From: Rhodospirillaceae bacterium | Lineage (GTDB): Bacteria; Pseudomonadota; Alphaproteobacteria; Dongiales; Dongiaceae | Reading direction: 5' to 3' | DNA: 64,000 nucleotides | NCBI GenBank assembly: GCA_008012315.1 | Contig: SSEL01000015.1 | Span: 1 to 64,000, forward strand | In this document: positions 33,010-42,201 of the stretch, piece after piece | Layout of the letters: each line of letters starts with the position of its first letter | Numbering within the stretch: the stretch's first letter is position 1 | Notes under the pieces: generated by a model | Databases searched by the model: none | What the model saw: only the letters and a program-made list of their open reading frames with translations | Told to the model about the DNA's origin: nothing | Translations under genes and position numbers: made by a program

Positions 33010-33762
33010 ATGCAAAAACCGCCGAAATTCGTGCTGGATGGCCAGGGGCCTCTGTTCAAGCAGATCGGCCGCGCCGTCACCGAACAGATTTTGAAGGGCC
33101 GCTACAAGCAAGGCGAAAGACTGCCATCCGAAGCGGAACTCACCGATATCTTCTCGACCTCGCGCCAGACCGTGAACAAGGCGATCACCGAACTCGCCAA
33201 GCACGGCCTGGTGGAGCGTAACCGGCGCGCCGGCACGGTCGTCTCCTGGCAGTTCCAGGAACGCTTCGTCCTTCCGCTTCGGGATGTTGCCGACGAGCTG
33301 GAACAAAGCAGCCAGGTCTATGAATACCGCATCCTGGAACGGAAGATCGTCAGGAACGGCAAGAACGGCATCCTCTGGTCGGCCCTCCCGGCCGGCAGCA
33401 AGCTGCTCTATCTGCAAACGCTGCATCTGGCCGACGGCCTGCCGATGCAGTTGGAGACCCGCTACATCAACTACGACACCTTTCCCGATATCGAGCAGGA
33501 GAGCTTTGCCGATATCCCGCCCAGCAAATGGCTCCTGCTGAACATCCCCTGGTCGGAAGTCGATCACGCGATCCGGGCGACCAATGCGACCGAGGAACTG
33601 GCGCAGAAACTCGGGGTCAAACTGGGCACCTCCTGCCTGGTGGTCGATCGCCAGACCTTTCATCGCGGCAAGCCGATCACCTTTGTCCACATGGTCTATC
33701 CCGGCGACCGGTTTTCCATCAAAGGCAGGTTCAACCTGGAAACCGGCCAGGACTGGTACTAG
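33010..33762 (+). CDS. GntR-family regulator, HutC subfamily (UTRA domain)
   Basis: 250 aa: a winged-helix domain with LPSEAELTDIFSTSRQTVNKAITELAKHGLVERNRRAGTVV and a C-terminal UTRA effector domain (LLYLQTLHLADGLPMQLETRYINYDTFPD... ending RFSIKGRFNLETGQDW). The closest known type is HutC, the urocanate-responsive repressor of histidine use. The next gene is hutH, and a TTTTGT-N4-ACAAAA palindrome lies between them. Confidence 0.9.
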   Translation: MQKPPKFVLDGQGPLFKQIGRAVTEQILKGRYKQGERLPSEAELTDIFSTSRQTVNKAITELAKHGLVERNRRAGTVVSWQFQERFVLPLRDVADELEQSSQVYEYRILERKIVRNGKNGILWSALPAGSKLLYLQTLHLADGLPMQLETRYINYDTFPDIEQESFADIPPSKWLLLNIPWSEVDHAIRATNATEELAQKLGVKLGTSCLVVDRQTFHRGKPITFVHMVYPGDRFSIKGRFNLETGQDWY

Positions 33763-33901
33763 GGCTGACCCGGCCCACCCCTCGACTTCCCGCTGATGCC
33801 CGCAGCAAGCAGAGCGAGCTTCTGTTAATGACCGCACATTATGTGGCGGCCAGGTAGCCTATTTCCTTATTTTTCGACAAATTAACGAATTTGACTGATC
33901 T

Positions 33902-33917
33902 TTTTGTCTGTACAAAA
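33902..33917. promoter_or_regulatory. HutC-type operator candidate upstream of hutH
   Basis: TTTTGT (33902-33907), CTGT, ACAAAA (33912-33917). The core TTGT-N4-ACAA resembles HutC/UTRA regulator sites, placed 115 bases before the hutH start inside an AT-rich stretch that probably contains the promoter. Confidence 0.55.
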
Positions 33918-34032
33918 TATCCGATTGCCGATAGCGTCCGGCGGCGAGCTAGAATACGGGGCATGGCGTCGTCGGCGCCGCGACGACCGATGCCCGAAGA
34001 AGGCCGCATTAAACGACAAAGCAGCCGGAGAG

Positions 34033-35586
34033 ATGAAAATGGTGGAACTCACCTTGCAGCCAGGATCCGTCACGCTCGCGGAGCTTCGCAGGATCTATCG
34101 GGACGCACCGAAGGTGCGGCTCGACCGGGCCGCGCAACAGGCCATCGAAGCCTCATCCCGCCTGGTCCAGCGGGCCGCCAGCGGCGATGCGCCGGTCTAT
34201 GGCATCAATACCGGTTTCGGCAAGCTCGCCAATAAGCGCATCGCGCCATCGGAAACCGAGCTGCTGCAGCGCAATCTCATCCTCTCCCATTCCTGCGGCG
34301 TCGGCGCGCCTTTGCCGGCCCCCATCGTCCGCCTGATGATGGCCCTCAAGCTGATATCGCTCGGTCGCGGCGCGTCCGGCGTGCGCTGGTCGGTGATCAC
34401 CCTTCTGGAAGACATGCTGGCGCGCGACGTGCTGCCGGTGGTACCGGGCCAGGGCTCGGTCGGCGCCTCGGGCGATCTCGCCCCCTTGGCGCATATGACC
34501 GCCGCCATGCTGGGCGAAGGCGAGGCCGTGCATCAAGGCCGCCGCATGGCGAGCCGCGAAGCGCTGTCGGCCGCCGGCCTCAGCCCGATCATTTTGGGGC
34601 CGAAGGAAGGCCTGGCGATGATCAACGGCACGCAATGCTCCACCGCCATGGCCTTGGCCGGCCTGTTCGATGCCTGGGACCTCGCCTGCACGGCCCTCGC
34701 CACGGGCGCGCTCAGCGTCGATGCCGCCATGGGCTCACTCTCGCCTTTCCGGCCGGAAATTCATGCCTTGCGCGGCCATCGCGGCCAGATCGATGCGGGC
34801 GGGACGCTGCTGTCGCTGATCCAGGGCTCGCCCATCAATGACTCGCACCGGATCAACGATACCCGCGTGCAGGATCCTTATTGCCTGCGCTGCCAACCAC
34901 AGGTGATGGGCGCCTGCCTCGACCTGCTGCGCAATGTTGGCGCGACCTTGCAGATCGAAGCCAATGCCGTGACCGATAATCCGCTGGTCCTGACCAGCGA
35001 CGGCAGCATCGTCTCAGGCGGGAACTTCCATGCCGAGCCGGTCGCCTTCGCCGCCGACCAGATCGCCCTCGCCGTCGCCGAAATCGGCTCGATCTCGGAA
35101 CGCCGCATCGCCACCTTGGTCGATCCCGCGCTGAATTACGGCCTGCCGGCCTTCCTGAGCCCGGCTGCCGGCGTCAATTCCGGCTTCATGATCGCCGAGG
35201 TCACCGCTGCGGCGCTGATGTCGGAAAACAAGCAGCGCGCCGCCCCTTGCAGCGTCGATTCCACGCCGACCAGCGCCAACCAGGAAGACCATGTCTCCAT
35301 GGCGGCCCATGCGGCTCGGCGCCTGATCGATATGAACGCCAATCTCTCGGTCATCGTCGGCGTCGAATTGCTGACCGCAGCGCAAGGCGTCGAGTTGCGC
35401 GCGCCCTTGCAGACCAGCAAGCCTTTGGCCCAGGTCATCGCCGCCTTGCGCAAAGAGGTGCCGTTCCTGGAGAACGATCGTTACATGGCGCCGAACCTGC
35501 AATCGGCCGCAGCTTTGGTGCGGGCGGGTGCGGTTCTCGAAGCAGCAGGCCGCGACCTCTTCCCGCAGCTCAGCCTCGGCAATTAA
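34033..35586 (+). CDS. hutH: Histidine ammonia-lyase
   Basis: Deaminates L-histidine to urocanate in the cytosol. The 517 aa from the ATG at 34033 carry the MIO prosthetic group triad Ala-Ser-Gly (145-147, in [15 protein letters not shown]), [11 protein letters not shown] near residue 57 and the HAL-type [18 protein letters not shown] lies close upstream; an ATG two codons later (34039) is equally good, and the longer frame from 33904 would cover the operator. No hutU, hutI or hutG is nearby, so urocanate breakdown genes lie elsewhere or the enzyme serves another purpose. Confidence 0.93.
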   Translation: MKMVELTLQPGSVTLAELRRIYRDAPKVRLDRAAQQAIEASSRLVQRAASGDAPVYGINTGFGKLANKRIAPSETELLQRNLILSHSCGVGAPLPAPIVRLMMALKLISLGRGASGVRWSVITLLEDMLARDVLPVVPGQGSVGASGDLAPLAHMTAAMLGEGEAVHQGRRMASREALSAAGLSPIILGPKEGLAMINGTQCSTAMALAGLFDAWDLACTALATGALSVDAAMGSLSPFRPEIHALRGHRGQIDAGGTLLSLIQGSPINDSHRINDTRVQDPYCLRCQPQVMGACLDLLRNVGATLQIEANAVTDNPLVLTSDGSIVSGGNFHAEPVAFAADQIALAVAEIGSISERRIATLVDPALNYGLPAFLSPAAGVNSGFMIAEVTAAALMSENKQRAAPCSVDSTPTSANQEDHVSMAAHAARRLIDMNANLSVIVGVELLTAAQGVELRAPLQTSKPLAQVIAALRKEVPFLENDRYMAPNLQSAAALVRAGAVLEAAGRDLFPQLSLGN

Positions 35587-35591
35587 GGCAC

Positions 35592-35626
35592 AGGCGCGTT
35601 CGACGCAAGCGGCCTCGGACGCGCCT
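35592..35626. terminator. Hairpin between convergent hutH and purine operon
   Basis: AGGCGCGT (35592-35599) pairs with ACGCGCCT (35619-35626), followed by TTTAT on the plus strand. It lies between convergent stops and probably serves hutH and perhaps both directions. Confidence 0.55.
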
Positions 35627-35636
35627 TTATCTTCAG

Positions 35637-36575
35637 CTATTCGCGGCGATAGGAAACACCCAGCATTGCCGGTGCCCGGCTGGCCCGCCGGCGGATCATC
35701 AGCGCAACGATCGCGGCGATATAGGGAAGCGCCAGCAGGATCTGATAGGGGATCGCTATGCCGACCCCCTGGATCTGCAATTGCAATGCGTCCAGGAACG
35801 AGAAGAACAAGGCGGCCGCCAGGATCCAGCCCGGCCGCCAGCCGCCGGCGATCACGATCACCAAAGCCAGCCAGCCACGGCCATTCACCATATCGGGCAC
35901 GAAATGCGCCGTCGATGCGATCGTCAAGCAGGCACCGCCCAGCCCGGCCATGGCACCGCCGAAGATGACCGCCGCATATTGCCGGGCAGCGACGCTATGC
36001 CCCTTGATATCCAGCGCCTTCGGGTTTTCGCCGATGCAGCGGATCTCCAGGCCGAGGCGGGAGCGGAACAGGAACAGCCAGATCACCGGCACCAGCAAGA
36101 AGGCGAGATACGTGAGGGCGCCCTGGTTGAACAGGACCGGCCCGACGACCGGGATATCCGACAGGAACGGTACCGGCCAGGTGCGGAGCACGGTGATGCC
36201 CGGCACCTTCTCCATGTTGGAAAAAGCGGCGCGCAGCCAATAGGTCGAGAGCCCCGAGCCCAGCAGGTTGAGCGCGAGGCCGGTCACGATCTGGTCGATC
36301 TTGAGGCTGATCACCATGACAGCGAAGATCAGGCTCATCACCGCGCCGGCCAGCAAAGCGGCGGCGAGGCCGATCAGCGAGGAGCCGCTTTCATAGGTCG
36401 CCAGCCAGCCGATGAAGGCGCCCATCAGCATGGTGCCTTCGATCCCCATGTTATAGACCCCGGCCCGCTCCGCCGTGACTTCGCCCAAGGCGGAGAACAG
36501 GACCGGTGTCGCGATCCGGATGGTGGCGGCAAGCACGCTGACGATGATGCCCAGATTAAGAAGATCACTCCACAT
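35637..36575 (-). CDS. Nucleoside-type ABC permease (second permease of BMP importer)
   Basis: A 312-aa permease of the BPD_transp_2 class. It has the GALGEVTAERAGVYNMGIEGTMLMGAFIGW motif near the N terminus and RCIGENPKALDIKGHSVAARQYAAVIFGGAMAGLGGACL, both typical of guanosine/nucleoside importers (NupQ/YufQ-like). It is the last gene of the purine operon and overlaps the first permease by 11 bases. Confidence 0.92.
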   Translation of the reverse strand: MWSDLLNLGIIVSVLAATIRIATPVLFSALGEVTAERAGVYNMGIEGTMLMGAFIGWLATYESGSSLIGLAAALLAGAVMSLIFAVMVISLKIDQIVTGLALNLLGSGLSTYWLRAAFSNMEKVPGITVLRTWPVPFLSDIPVVGPVLFNQGALTYLAFLLVPVIWLFLFRSRLGLEIRCIGENPKALDIKGHSVAARQYAAVIFGGAMAGLGGACLTIASTAHFVPDMVNGRGWLALVIVIAGGWRPGWILAAALFFSFLDALQLQIQGVGIAIPYQILLALPYIAAIVALMIRRRASRAPAMLGVSYRRE

Positions 36576-37650
36576 GGTGCAGCCTCCGCAGCCGGAACTC
36601 GCTGGCGGCCCAGGCGATGAGGAAGAACATCAGGATGATCGCCTCGACCGCATAGATCAGCGCCGAGGGCACGCCGGATTTGATCTGCATCAAGGTCGCT
36701 CCGTTGAGCAGGACGCCGAAGACCAAAGCGGCGGCGACCACACCTATCGGCCGGAGCTGTCCGAGGATCGCGATGATGATGCCGGTATAGCCGAGGCCGC
36801 CCAGGGTGCCGCTTTTCAGCCGGTGCTGCACGCCATAAACCTCAAACGCGCCAGCAAGGCCGGCGACGGCACCGCTGATCGCCATCACGACGATGATCAG
36901 CCGCGTGATCTTCACCCCCTGGAATTCCAGCGCCCGCAGATTGGAACCGGCGGCGCGGATCTCATAGCCGAGCGATGAGCGCAGCAGCATGACGTGAACG
37001 ACGGCCGCGGCGACGAGGGCGAACAGGAAGCCGAGATGCAGGCGTGTCTTTGCCAGGATGACCGGCAATTGCGCGGCATCCGGCACCATCGCCGTTTGTT
37101 CGAAGAAGCTCCCGGCCTCGGTCCAGGGTCCGTTCTGCAGCAACAGCGACAAGGCATAGACGATGATGTAGTTCAGCATCACCGTCGAGATCACCTCATC
37201 GACCTGGAACCGCGCTTTCAGGATGCCGGCCAACCCGCCCAGCAAAGCGCCGCCGATCAAGGCGCCGATGACGATCATCGCGATCTGGACGGGGGCCGGC
37301 GCATCGCCCAGCGCGCTCTGGCACCAATAGGCGAACATGGCGCCGGCAAAGACCTGCCCCTCCGCGCCGATATTCCACAGCCGGGCGCGGAAGGCGATGG
37401 TACAGGCAAGCCCGGTCAAAATAAGCGGCGTCGCCTTGACCATGGTTTCGGCAATGGCGCGCTTGCTGCCGAGGCCGCCTTTGAGCAGGGCCGCGAAAGC
37501 CTGCCAGGGATCGGCGCCGGCAGCGATGAAGAGGCCGGCGCAGACCAGCAGCGCACAGGCGCCCGCAAGAACCAGCGCGAGCGCCCAGGCAAAAGGCGAC
37601 CGGGTTGACCGCCGCTCGATGCGATATCCCATGACCGCTGTTATTGCCAT
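36565..37650 (-). CDS. Nucleoside-type ABC permease (first permease of BMP importer)
   Basis: 361 aa from the ATG at 37650, which overlaps the ATPase stop by one base (TGATG); the longer frame to 37953 is an ATPase shadow. Motifs of the NupP/YufP-like permeases include KATPLILTGLACTIAFRARLWNIGAEGQVFAGA, QVDEVISTVMLNYI and IRAAGSNLRALEFQGVKI. It forms the channel with the downstream permease. Confidence 0.92.
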   Translation of the reverse strand: MAITAVMGYRIERRSTRSPFAWALALVLAGACALLVCAGLFIAAGADPWQAFAALLKGGLGSKRAIAETMVKATPLILTGLACTIAFRARLWNIGAEGQVFAGAMFAYWCQSALGDAPAPVQIAMIVIGALIGGALLGGLAGILKARFQVDEVISTVMLNYIIVYALSLLLQNGPWTEAGSFFEQTAMVPDAAQLPVILAKTRLHLGFLFALVAAAVVHVMLLRSSLGYEIRAAGSNLRALEFQGVKITRLIIVVMAISGAVAGLAGAFEVYGVQHRLKSGTLGGLGYTGIIIAILGQLRPIGVVAAALVFGVLLNGATLMQIKSGVPSALIYAVEAIILMFFLIAWAASEFRLRRLHHVE

Positions 37651-39251
37651 CAGTTGCTCATCCCCCGGTCGCCATTCCTGGCACCATTCCGGTCGCCATC
37701 CTGATCGCCGGCTTGCATATCCGTGCCCCCGGCCATCAGCCGCCCGATTTCGGCGATATCGGCCTGCCGGCCCGGCAGCACCGCCAGGATCTCGCCACGG
37801 AAGATGACGGCGATGCGGTCGCATAGCGCGATCAGGTCTTCCAGCTCCTCGCTGGCCAGCAGGATCGCTGCGCCCGCATCGCGTTTCTCCAGAATCTGCC
37901 GATGGACATATTCGATCACGCCGACATCGAGGCCGCGCGTCGGCTGGTTGCACAGAAGCACGCGCGAGGCCCGTGCCAGTTCTCGGGCTAAAATGACTTT
38001 TTGCGCATTGCCGCCCGACAGGCGGCGGACGATTGCTTCGGCGCCATTGCAGGCAATCGAAAAGTTCCTGATCGCCTCATCCGCCGCCTCGCGCAGGCGG
38101 CCGGTGGCCAGCACCAGGCCCTGCCGCCAGGGTTTTTCACGGTGATCGCCGAGCACCAGGTTCTCGGCGATGGAGAAATCCGGCACCAGGCCATCTTTGA
38201 AGCGGTCTTCCGGCACATGGCCGACACCCATGCGGTAGATCTCATGCGGATTGCGATGATTGAGGCTTTGCCCCTCCAGCATGATCTCGCCGGCATCGAT
38301 GGGGCGCAGCCCGCAGATCGCCTCGAACAATTCGCGCTGCCCATTGCCGGCGATGCCGGCCAGCCCCAGAATCTCGCCAGCATGGAAATCAAGCGAAACA
38401 TCGCTCAGCAGCGAGACCCCACGCTCATCGCGCATCGAGACGTTCTTCACGGAGAGAATCGTGGTGCCGTCGTGGCTGCGTTCACCGGCCTCAATCGCCG
38501 ACAAGGCGCGGCCGACCATCATGGTGGTCAGTTCATGGCGGCTGCTCTCCGCCGTGCGTACCGATCCGACGACATGGCCGCGGCGCAGGACCGTCACGCG
38601 GTCGGCCTGCATGACCTCGTTCATTTTATGCGAGATCAGAATGATCGACAGACCGTCGGCGAGCATGTTGCGCAGGCTGGCGAAAAGCAGCGCGGATTCC
38701 TGCGGCGTCAGAACCGCGGTCGGCTCGTCGAGGATGAGCAGCCTCGCGCCGAGATAGAGCGCCTTGACGATTTCCACCCATTGCTGCTGTCCGACCGAGA
38801 GGTCGCCCACCTCGGCATCGAGATCGAGCGCGAGTGACAAGCGCCGGCAGATTGCCTCGATCTTCGGCCGCGCCTCGGCCGCCGGCAACCGCCAACCCGA
38901 ACCGGTGCCGACGATGATGTTTTCCAGAACGGTGAAGGTCGGCACCAGGACGAAATGCTGATGCACCATGCCGATGCCGGCGGCGATGGCATCGGCCGGC
39001 GAGGCAAAACGCATCTCTTTGCCGTCGACATGAATATCACCCTCATCCGGCCGATAAAGACCGTAAAGGCAGGAAGACAAGGTGGATTTCCCCGCCCCGT
39101 TCTCGCCCAGCAGGCAATGCAGCTCGCCGGGCATGACCGTCAGGGAAACCGCATCATTCGCAACCAAGGCGCCGAACCGTTTCGTCAGGCGCTGCACCTG
39201 CAAACGCGGTGTGGCGGTATCCGCGTGAGCCGGGGAAACGGGCATGTTCAT
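37650..39251 (-). CDS. Double-domain ABC ATPase of the BMP nucleoside importer
   Basis: 533 aa from the ATG at 39251 (an ATG at 39245 is equally plausible). There are two fused ATPase domains: domain 1 with GENGAGKSTLSSCLYGLYRPDEG, signature LSVGQQQWVEIVKALY and LLILDEPTAVLTPQE, and domain 2 with the degenerate nucleotide site typical of this class (GIAGNGQRELFEAICGL) and LSGGNAQKVILARELARA. This arrangement matches RbsA/NupO-type ATPases. Residues at the far C terminus (DGDRNGARNGDRG) are a low-complexity tail. Confidence 0.93.
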   Translation of the reverse strand: MNMPVSPAHADTATPRLQVQRLTKRFGALVANDAVSLTVMPGELHCLLGENGAGKSTLSSCLYGLYRPDEGDIHVDGKEMRFASPADAIAAGIGMVHQHFVLVPTFTVLENIIVGTGSGWRLPAAEARPKIEAICRRLSLALDLDAEVGDLSVGQQQWVEIVKALYLGARLLILDEPTAVLTPQESALLFASLRNMLADGLSIILISHKMNEVMQADRVTVLRRGHVVGSVRTAESSRHELTTMMVGRALSAIEAGERSHDGTTILSVKNVSMRDERGVSLLSDVSLDFHAGEILGLAGIAGNGQRELFEAICGLRPIDAGEIMLEGQSLNHRNPHEIYRMGVGHVPEDRFKDGLVPDFSIAENLVLGDHREKPWRQGLVLATGRLREAADEAIRNFSIACNGAEAIVRRLSGGNAQKVILARELARASRVLLCNQPTRGLDVGVIEYVHRQILEKRDAGAAILLASEELEDLIALCDRIAVIFRGEILAVLPGRQADIAEIGRLMAGGTDMQAGDQDGDRNGARNGDRGMSN

Positions 39252-39296
39252 GCTCCGCCCCCGGCTACACCTATATCCTTCCACGCCGCCAAAGGC

Positions 39297-40307
39297 TTAG
39301 TCAGCTTTCGGCTCTGACAGATCGAGCGGCACTTTCTTGGCGCCGGACCTGATCTCCTCGGCGGCCTTGTCCATCGCCGCCTTGGCATCGGCCGGAATCT
39401 TGTCTTGCAGCGCCTTGTTGACGACGATCTCCCCGGCCCCGTCCTTCCAGCCGAACCAGACCGGCTCGGTCGGCGTGTTGAATTTGTCGCCGCTGGTCTT
39501 CACCTGCCACCACTGGTCGATCAGCCAGTTGAGATGCGGATCCCATTTGGCAACCACCGAGGCCACGATGGCATCGGGCGCCGCGCTCGAGACATCGATA
39601 TAGTTGCCATAGCAGCCGACCTTCTTCTGCTGACAAACCTCGAAGGCGCCCGACATCTGGAAGATCTGGTCGGCGCCCGCCGCCACCTGGGCCGTGGTCG
39701 CCTCGTTCGATTTCTGCGGATCGAACCAGGACTGGATGAAGGTGATCTTTGCCTTGGTCGCCGGATTGGCTTCCTTGGCGCCGGCGATGAAAGCATTGAT
39801 CTGGTCGTTGGTGTCTTCCGCCGGGAAGGTGCTGATCACGCCGATCGTGTTGCTTTTCGTCATCTTGCCGGCCAGCACGCCCATGGCATAGGTCGGCTCG
39901 TGATTGTGGATGAAGATCCAATAGGCATTGCCGCCGAGGCCGCGATTGCCGGAGCCGGTCATGACGAACATGGTATCGGGAAAATCGCCGCGCACCTTAT
40001 CGATCGCATCGGCATAGGCGGTGTCGCCGAAGACGATGTCATAATCGCCGGTATCCGCATAGGTGCGGAAGACTTCCTCGGCATTGTCATAGACATTCTC
40101 GGTGTAATCGACCGAGATCTCCAGGCCATGCGGCTTGGCGGCGATGATGCGGTTGAAGGAATCGATCAGGGATTTTTCCCAGGGCGCTTCCTTGCCGGCC
40201 GATAACACGGCCGCGATGTGCAATTTCGTCGGCGACTCCGCCGAGGCCGTGCCGACCATCGCGCTGACGGCGAAGGCGGCGATACAAGTCGCTATACGTT
40301 TCAACAT
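39297..40307 (-). CDS. BMP/PnrA-family nucleoside-binding protein
   Basis: A 336-aa periplasmic protein with a Sec signal (MLKRIATCIAAFAVSAMVGTASA). The BMP domain is marked by KLHIAAVLSAGKEAPWEKSLIDSFNRI, YDIVFGDTAYADAIDKVRGDFPDTMFVMTGSG, NAYWIFIHNHEPTYAMGVLAGKMTKSNTIGVI and IQSWFDPQKSNEATTAQVAAGADQIFQM. In the PnrA family these bind purine nucleosides. Linked to adenine deaminase 51 bases upstream, it likely delivers purine nucleosides or bases. Confidence 0.92.
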   Translation of the reverse strand: MLKRIATCIAAFAVSAMVGTASAESPTKLHIAAVLSAGKEAPWEKSLIDSFNRIIAAKPHGLEISVDYTENVYDNAEEVFRTYADTGDYDIVFGDTAYADAIDKVRGDFPDTMFVMTGSGNRGLGGNAYWIFIHNHEPTYAMGVLAGKMTKSNTIGVISTFPAEDTNDQINAFIAGAKEANPATKAKITFIQSWFDPQKSNEATTAQVAAGADQIFQMSGAFEVCQQKKVGCYGNYIDVSSAAPDAIVASVVAKWDPHLNWLIDQWWQVKTSGDKFNTPTEPVWFGWKDGAGEIVVNKALQDKIPADAKAAMDKAAEEIRSGAKKVPLDLSEPKAD

Positions 40308-40358
40308 CCTGTCCTCCCAGTCGACTCTTTTGGATCCTAATGTTGGTCGTCTTGATAC

Positions 40359-42131
40359 TCAGAAAGCGGCTTCCACGGGATCGAAGACCTTCAAGGCAAG
40401 GCAATCGATCGGTCCGAGATCCGTGATGGCATAATCCGGAATCGCGGTGATCTGCAGCACGAACATATACATGAAGGGCCAGGGCAAGCGGCAACCCAGC
40501 GACCGCGCCGCATCATCCAGTTCCTCTTCGATCCGCGCCATCTCGGCGGGTTCGATATCGGCGACCAACCCGCCGATCGGCAACGGCAGGAAGGCAACGA
40601 CCTTGCCCTTATCGACCACCACCTGGCCGCCATTATTGGCGATGAGATGGTTGATCGCCACCGCCATATCCTCGGCATTGGCGCCGACGCAGACGATATT
40701 GTTGTCATCCGGCGCGGTCGAGGTCGCCAGCGCCCCCGATTTCAAGCCGAAACCCGAGACGAAGGCCGTCGGCCGGTTGCGGGTCCGGCCATAGCGTTCG
40801 ACCACGGTGATGTATTGCACGTCCTGCGAGATATCGGCCTGCACCAGCCCGCCTTGCATCGGCAAAGTCACATCCCGGCGCTTGCGTACGAAAATCTGAT
40901 CCGGCGTCACCGCCATGGCGAGGACCGGTTGCTGCGCGCCGCTCCCGCGTCCATTGACGGCGATCTCCGCCGGGGTAATGGGATCGACATTGAAGGTCTG
41001 GGTCAGATGCGCGGCGCGTGCCGGCGGATTGAGCGGCGCGGTCAGCTTGCCATCGGCTGCAACCAGCCGGCCATTGGTGACGACCCGCTCGATGCGGAAC
41101 TGCCGCAGATCGTCGACGATCAAGATATCGGCGATACGGCCCGGCGCGATGCAGCCGACCAGATGATCGATGCGATAGGCCTCGGCGGAATTGATGGTCG
41201 CCATCTGGATGGCAGTCAAAGGCGAGATCCCCATGGCGATCGCCATGCGCACCATGTTGTCGAGATGGCCGCGCTTCAGGATATCCGCCGCCACCACGTC
41301 GTCGGTGCAGAAGCTGATCCGGCGCGTTGCGGAAATGCCCATTTCCGTCACGAGGCGCAGGTTTTCCTCCAGGAAATGCGAGATCGAAGATTCGCGGATC
41401 ACCACGAACATGCCGTTGCGCAGCTTCTCCAGCATCTCGTCGGCCGTATAGCTCTCATGATCGAGGCGAACCCCGGCATTGAGATAGGAATTGAGCTTGG
41501 TGCCGCGCGCCATCGGTGAACAACCGAAGACCGGCATGCGATTCTGCTCGGCGATTTCCAGTGCCTGCAGGGCATCGGGGTCGAGTTCCTGCACGAATTC
41601 CCGGACGGTCTCCCAGATGCCGATGCATTCCGGCCAGGTATGGGCGATCCGGTGTTCCTCGGGGCCGAAATAATGGCCGACATTGGAGCGCGGCAGGGTA
41701 TAGGGCGTCTTGCACGGGGCGCCCCAGAAGACCTTCAGCGGACCGGCCTTCGCCTCGTCGAGGAATTCGCGCGCGCCCTGCAAACCGGCGACGACCAGGA
41801 TCTGGTCCAGGCCGGAGATGATGGAGGTGGTGCCGATGGGCACGACCGCCTTGGCGAAAGAGGTGATCGACAATTTGGAGCATTCGACATGCAGATGGCC
41901 GTCGATCAGTCCGGGACAAAGATACTTGCCGCCGGCATCAACGATCTTCGTTTTTGGGCCGATATAATTGTCCACCTTGCCGGTCGCCACGATCCGGTCG
42001 CCGTAAATGGCAATATCCGCGGGATAGATTTCCTCGGAAACCACATTGACCAGCTTGCCGCCCTTGATGACGACATGGGCCTTCAATTCGGCGCGGCCGG
42101 CCTTGATCCGCTGCGTTAGATCCATCGACAA
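40359..42131 (-). CDS. ade: Adenine deaminase
   Basis: A 590-aa amidohydrolase that converts adenine to hypoxanthine and ammonia. It has the Ade layout: GKLVNVVSEEIYPADIAIYGDRIV, GKYLCPGLIDGHLHVECSKL (metal-binding HxH variant), FCTDDVVAADILKRGHLDNMVRMAIAMG, NSAEAYRIDHLVGCIAPGRIADILIV and the C-terminal Ade-specific domain (MAVAINHLIANNGGQVVVDKGK). ATG at 42131, or 42125 two codons later. Central to the purine operon with its nucleoside importer. Confidence 0.92.
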   Translation of the reverse strand: MSMDLTQRIKAGRAELKAHVVIKGGKLVNVVSEEIYPADIAIYGDRIVATGKVDNYIGPKTKIVDAGGKYLCPGLIDGHLHVECSKLSITSFAKAVVPIGTTSIISGLDQILVVAGLQGAREFLDEAKAGPLKVFWGAPCKTPYTLPRSNVGHYFGPEEHRIAHTWPECIGIWETVREFVQELDPDALQALEIAEQNRMPVFGCSPMARGTKLNSYLNAGVRLDHESYTADEMLEKLRNGMFVVIRESSISHFLEENLRLVTEMGISATRRISFCTDDVVAADILKRGHLDNMVRMAIAMGISPLTAIQMATINSAEAYRIDHLVGCIAPGRIADILIVDDLRQFRIERVVTNGRLVAADGKLTAPLNPPARAAHLTQTFNVDPITPAEIAVNGRGSGAQQPVLAMAVTPDQIFVRKRRDVTLPMQGGLVQADISQDVQYITVVERYGRTRNRPTAFVSGFGLKSGALATSTAPDDNNIVCVGANAEDMAVAINHLIANNGGQVVVDKGKVVAFLPLPIGGLVADIEPAEMARIEEELDDAARSLGCRLPWPFMYMFVLQITAIPDYAITDLGPIDCLALKVFDPVEAAF

Positions 42132-42201
42132 AATTCCCCTTCGGAGCGCTTGCCATTGGATGGCAGGCCGCGTCTCGATTGCTTGCTGGTGATACCGCCG
42201 C

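Noticed and set aside
35247..36620. 457-codon plus-strand frame across the hutH end and permease
   Set aside because: Covers two real genes and a terminator; composition (Arg, Gln, Gly, His) marks it as a shadow.
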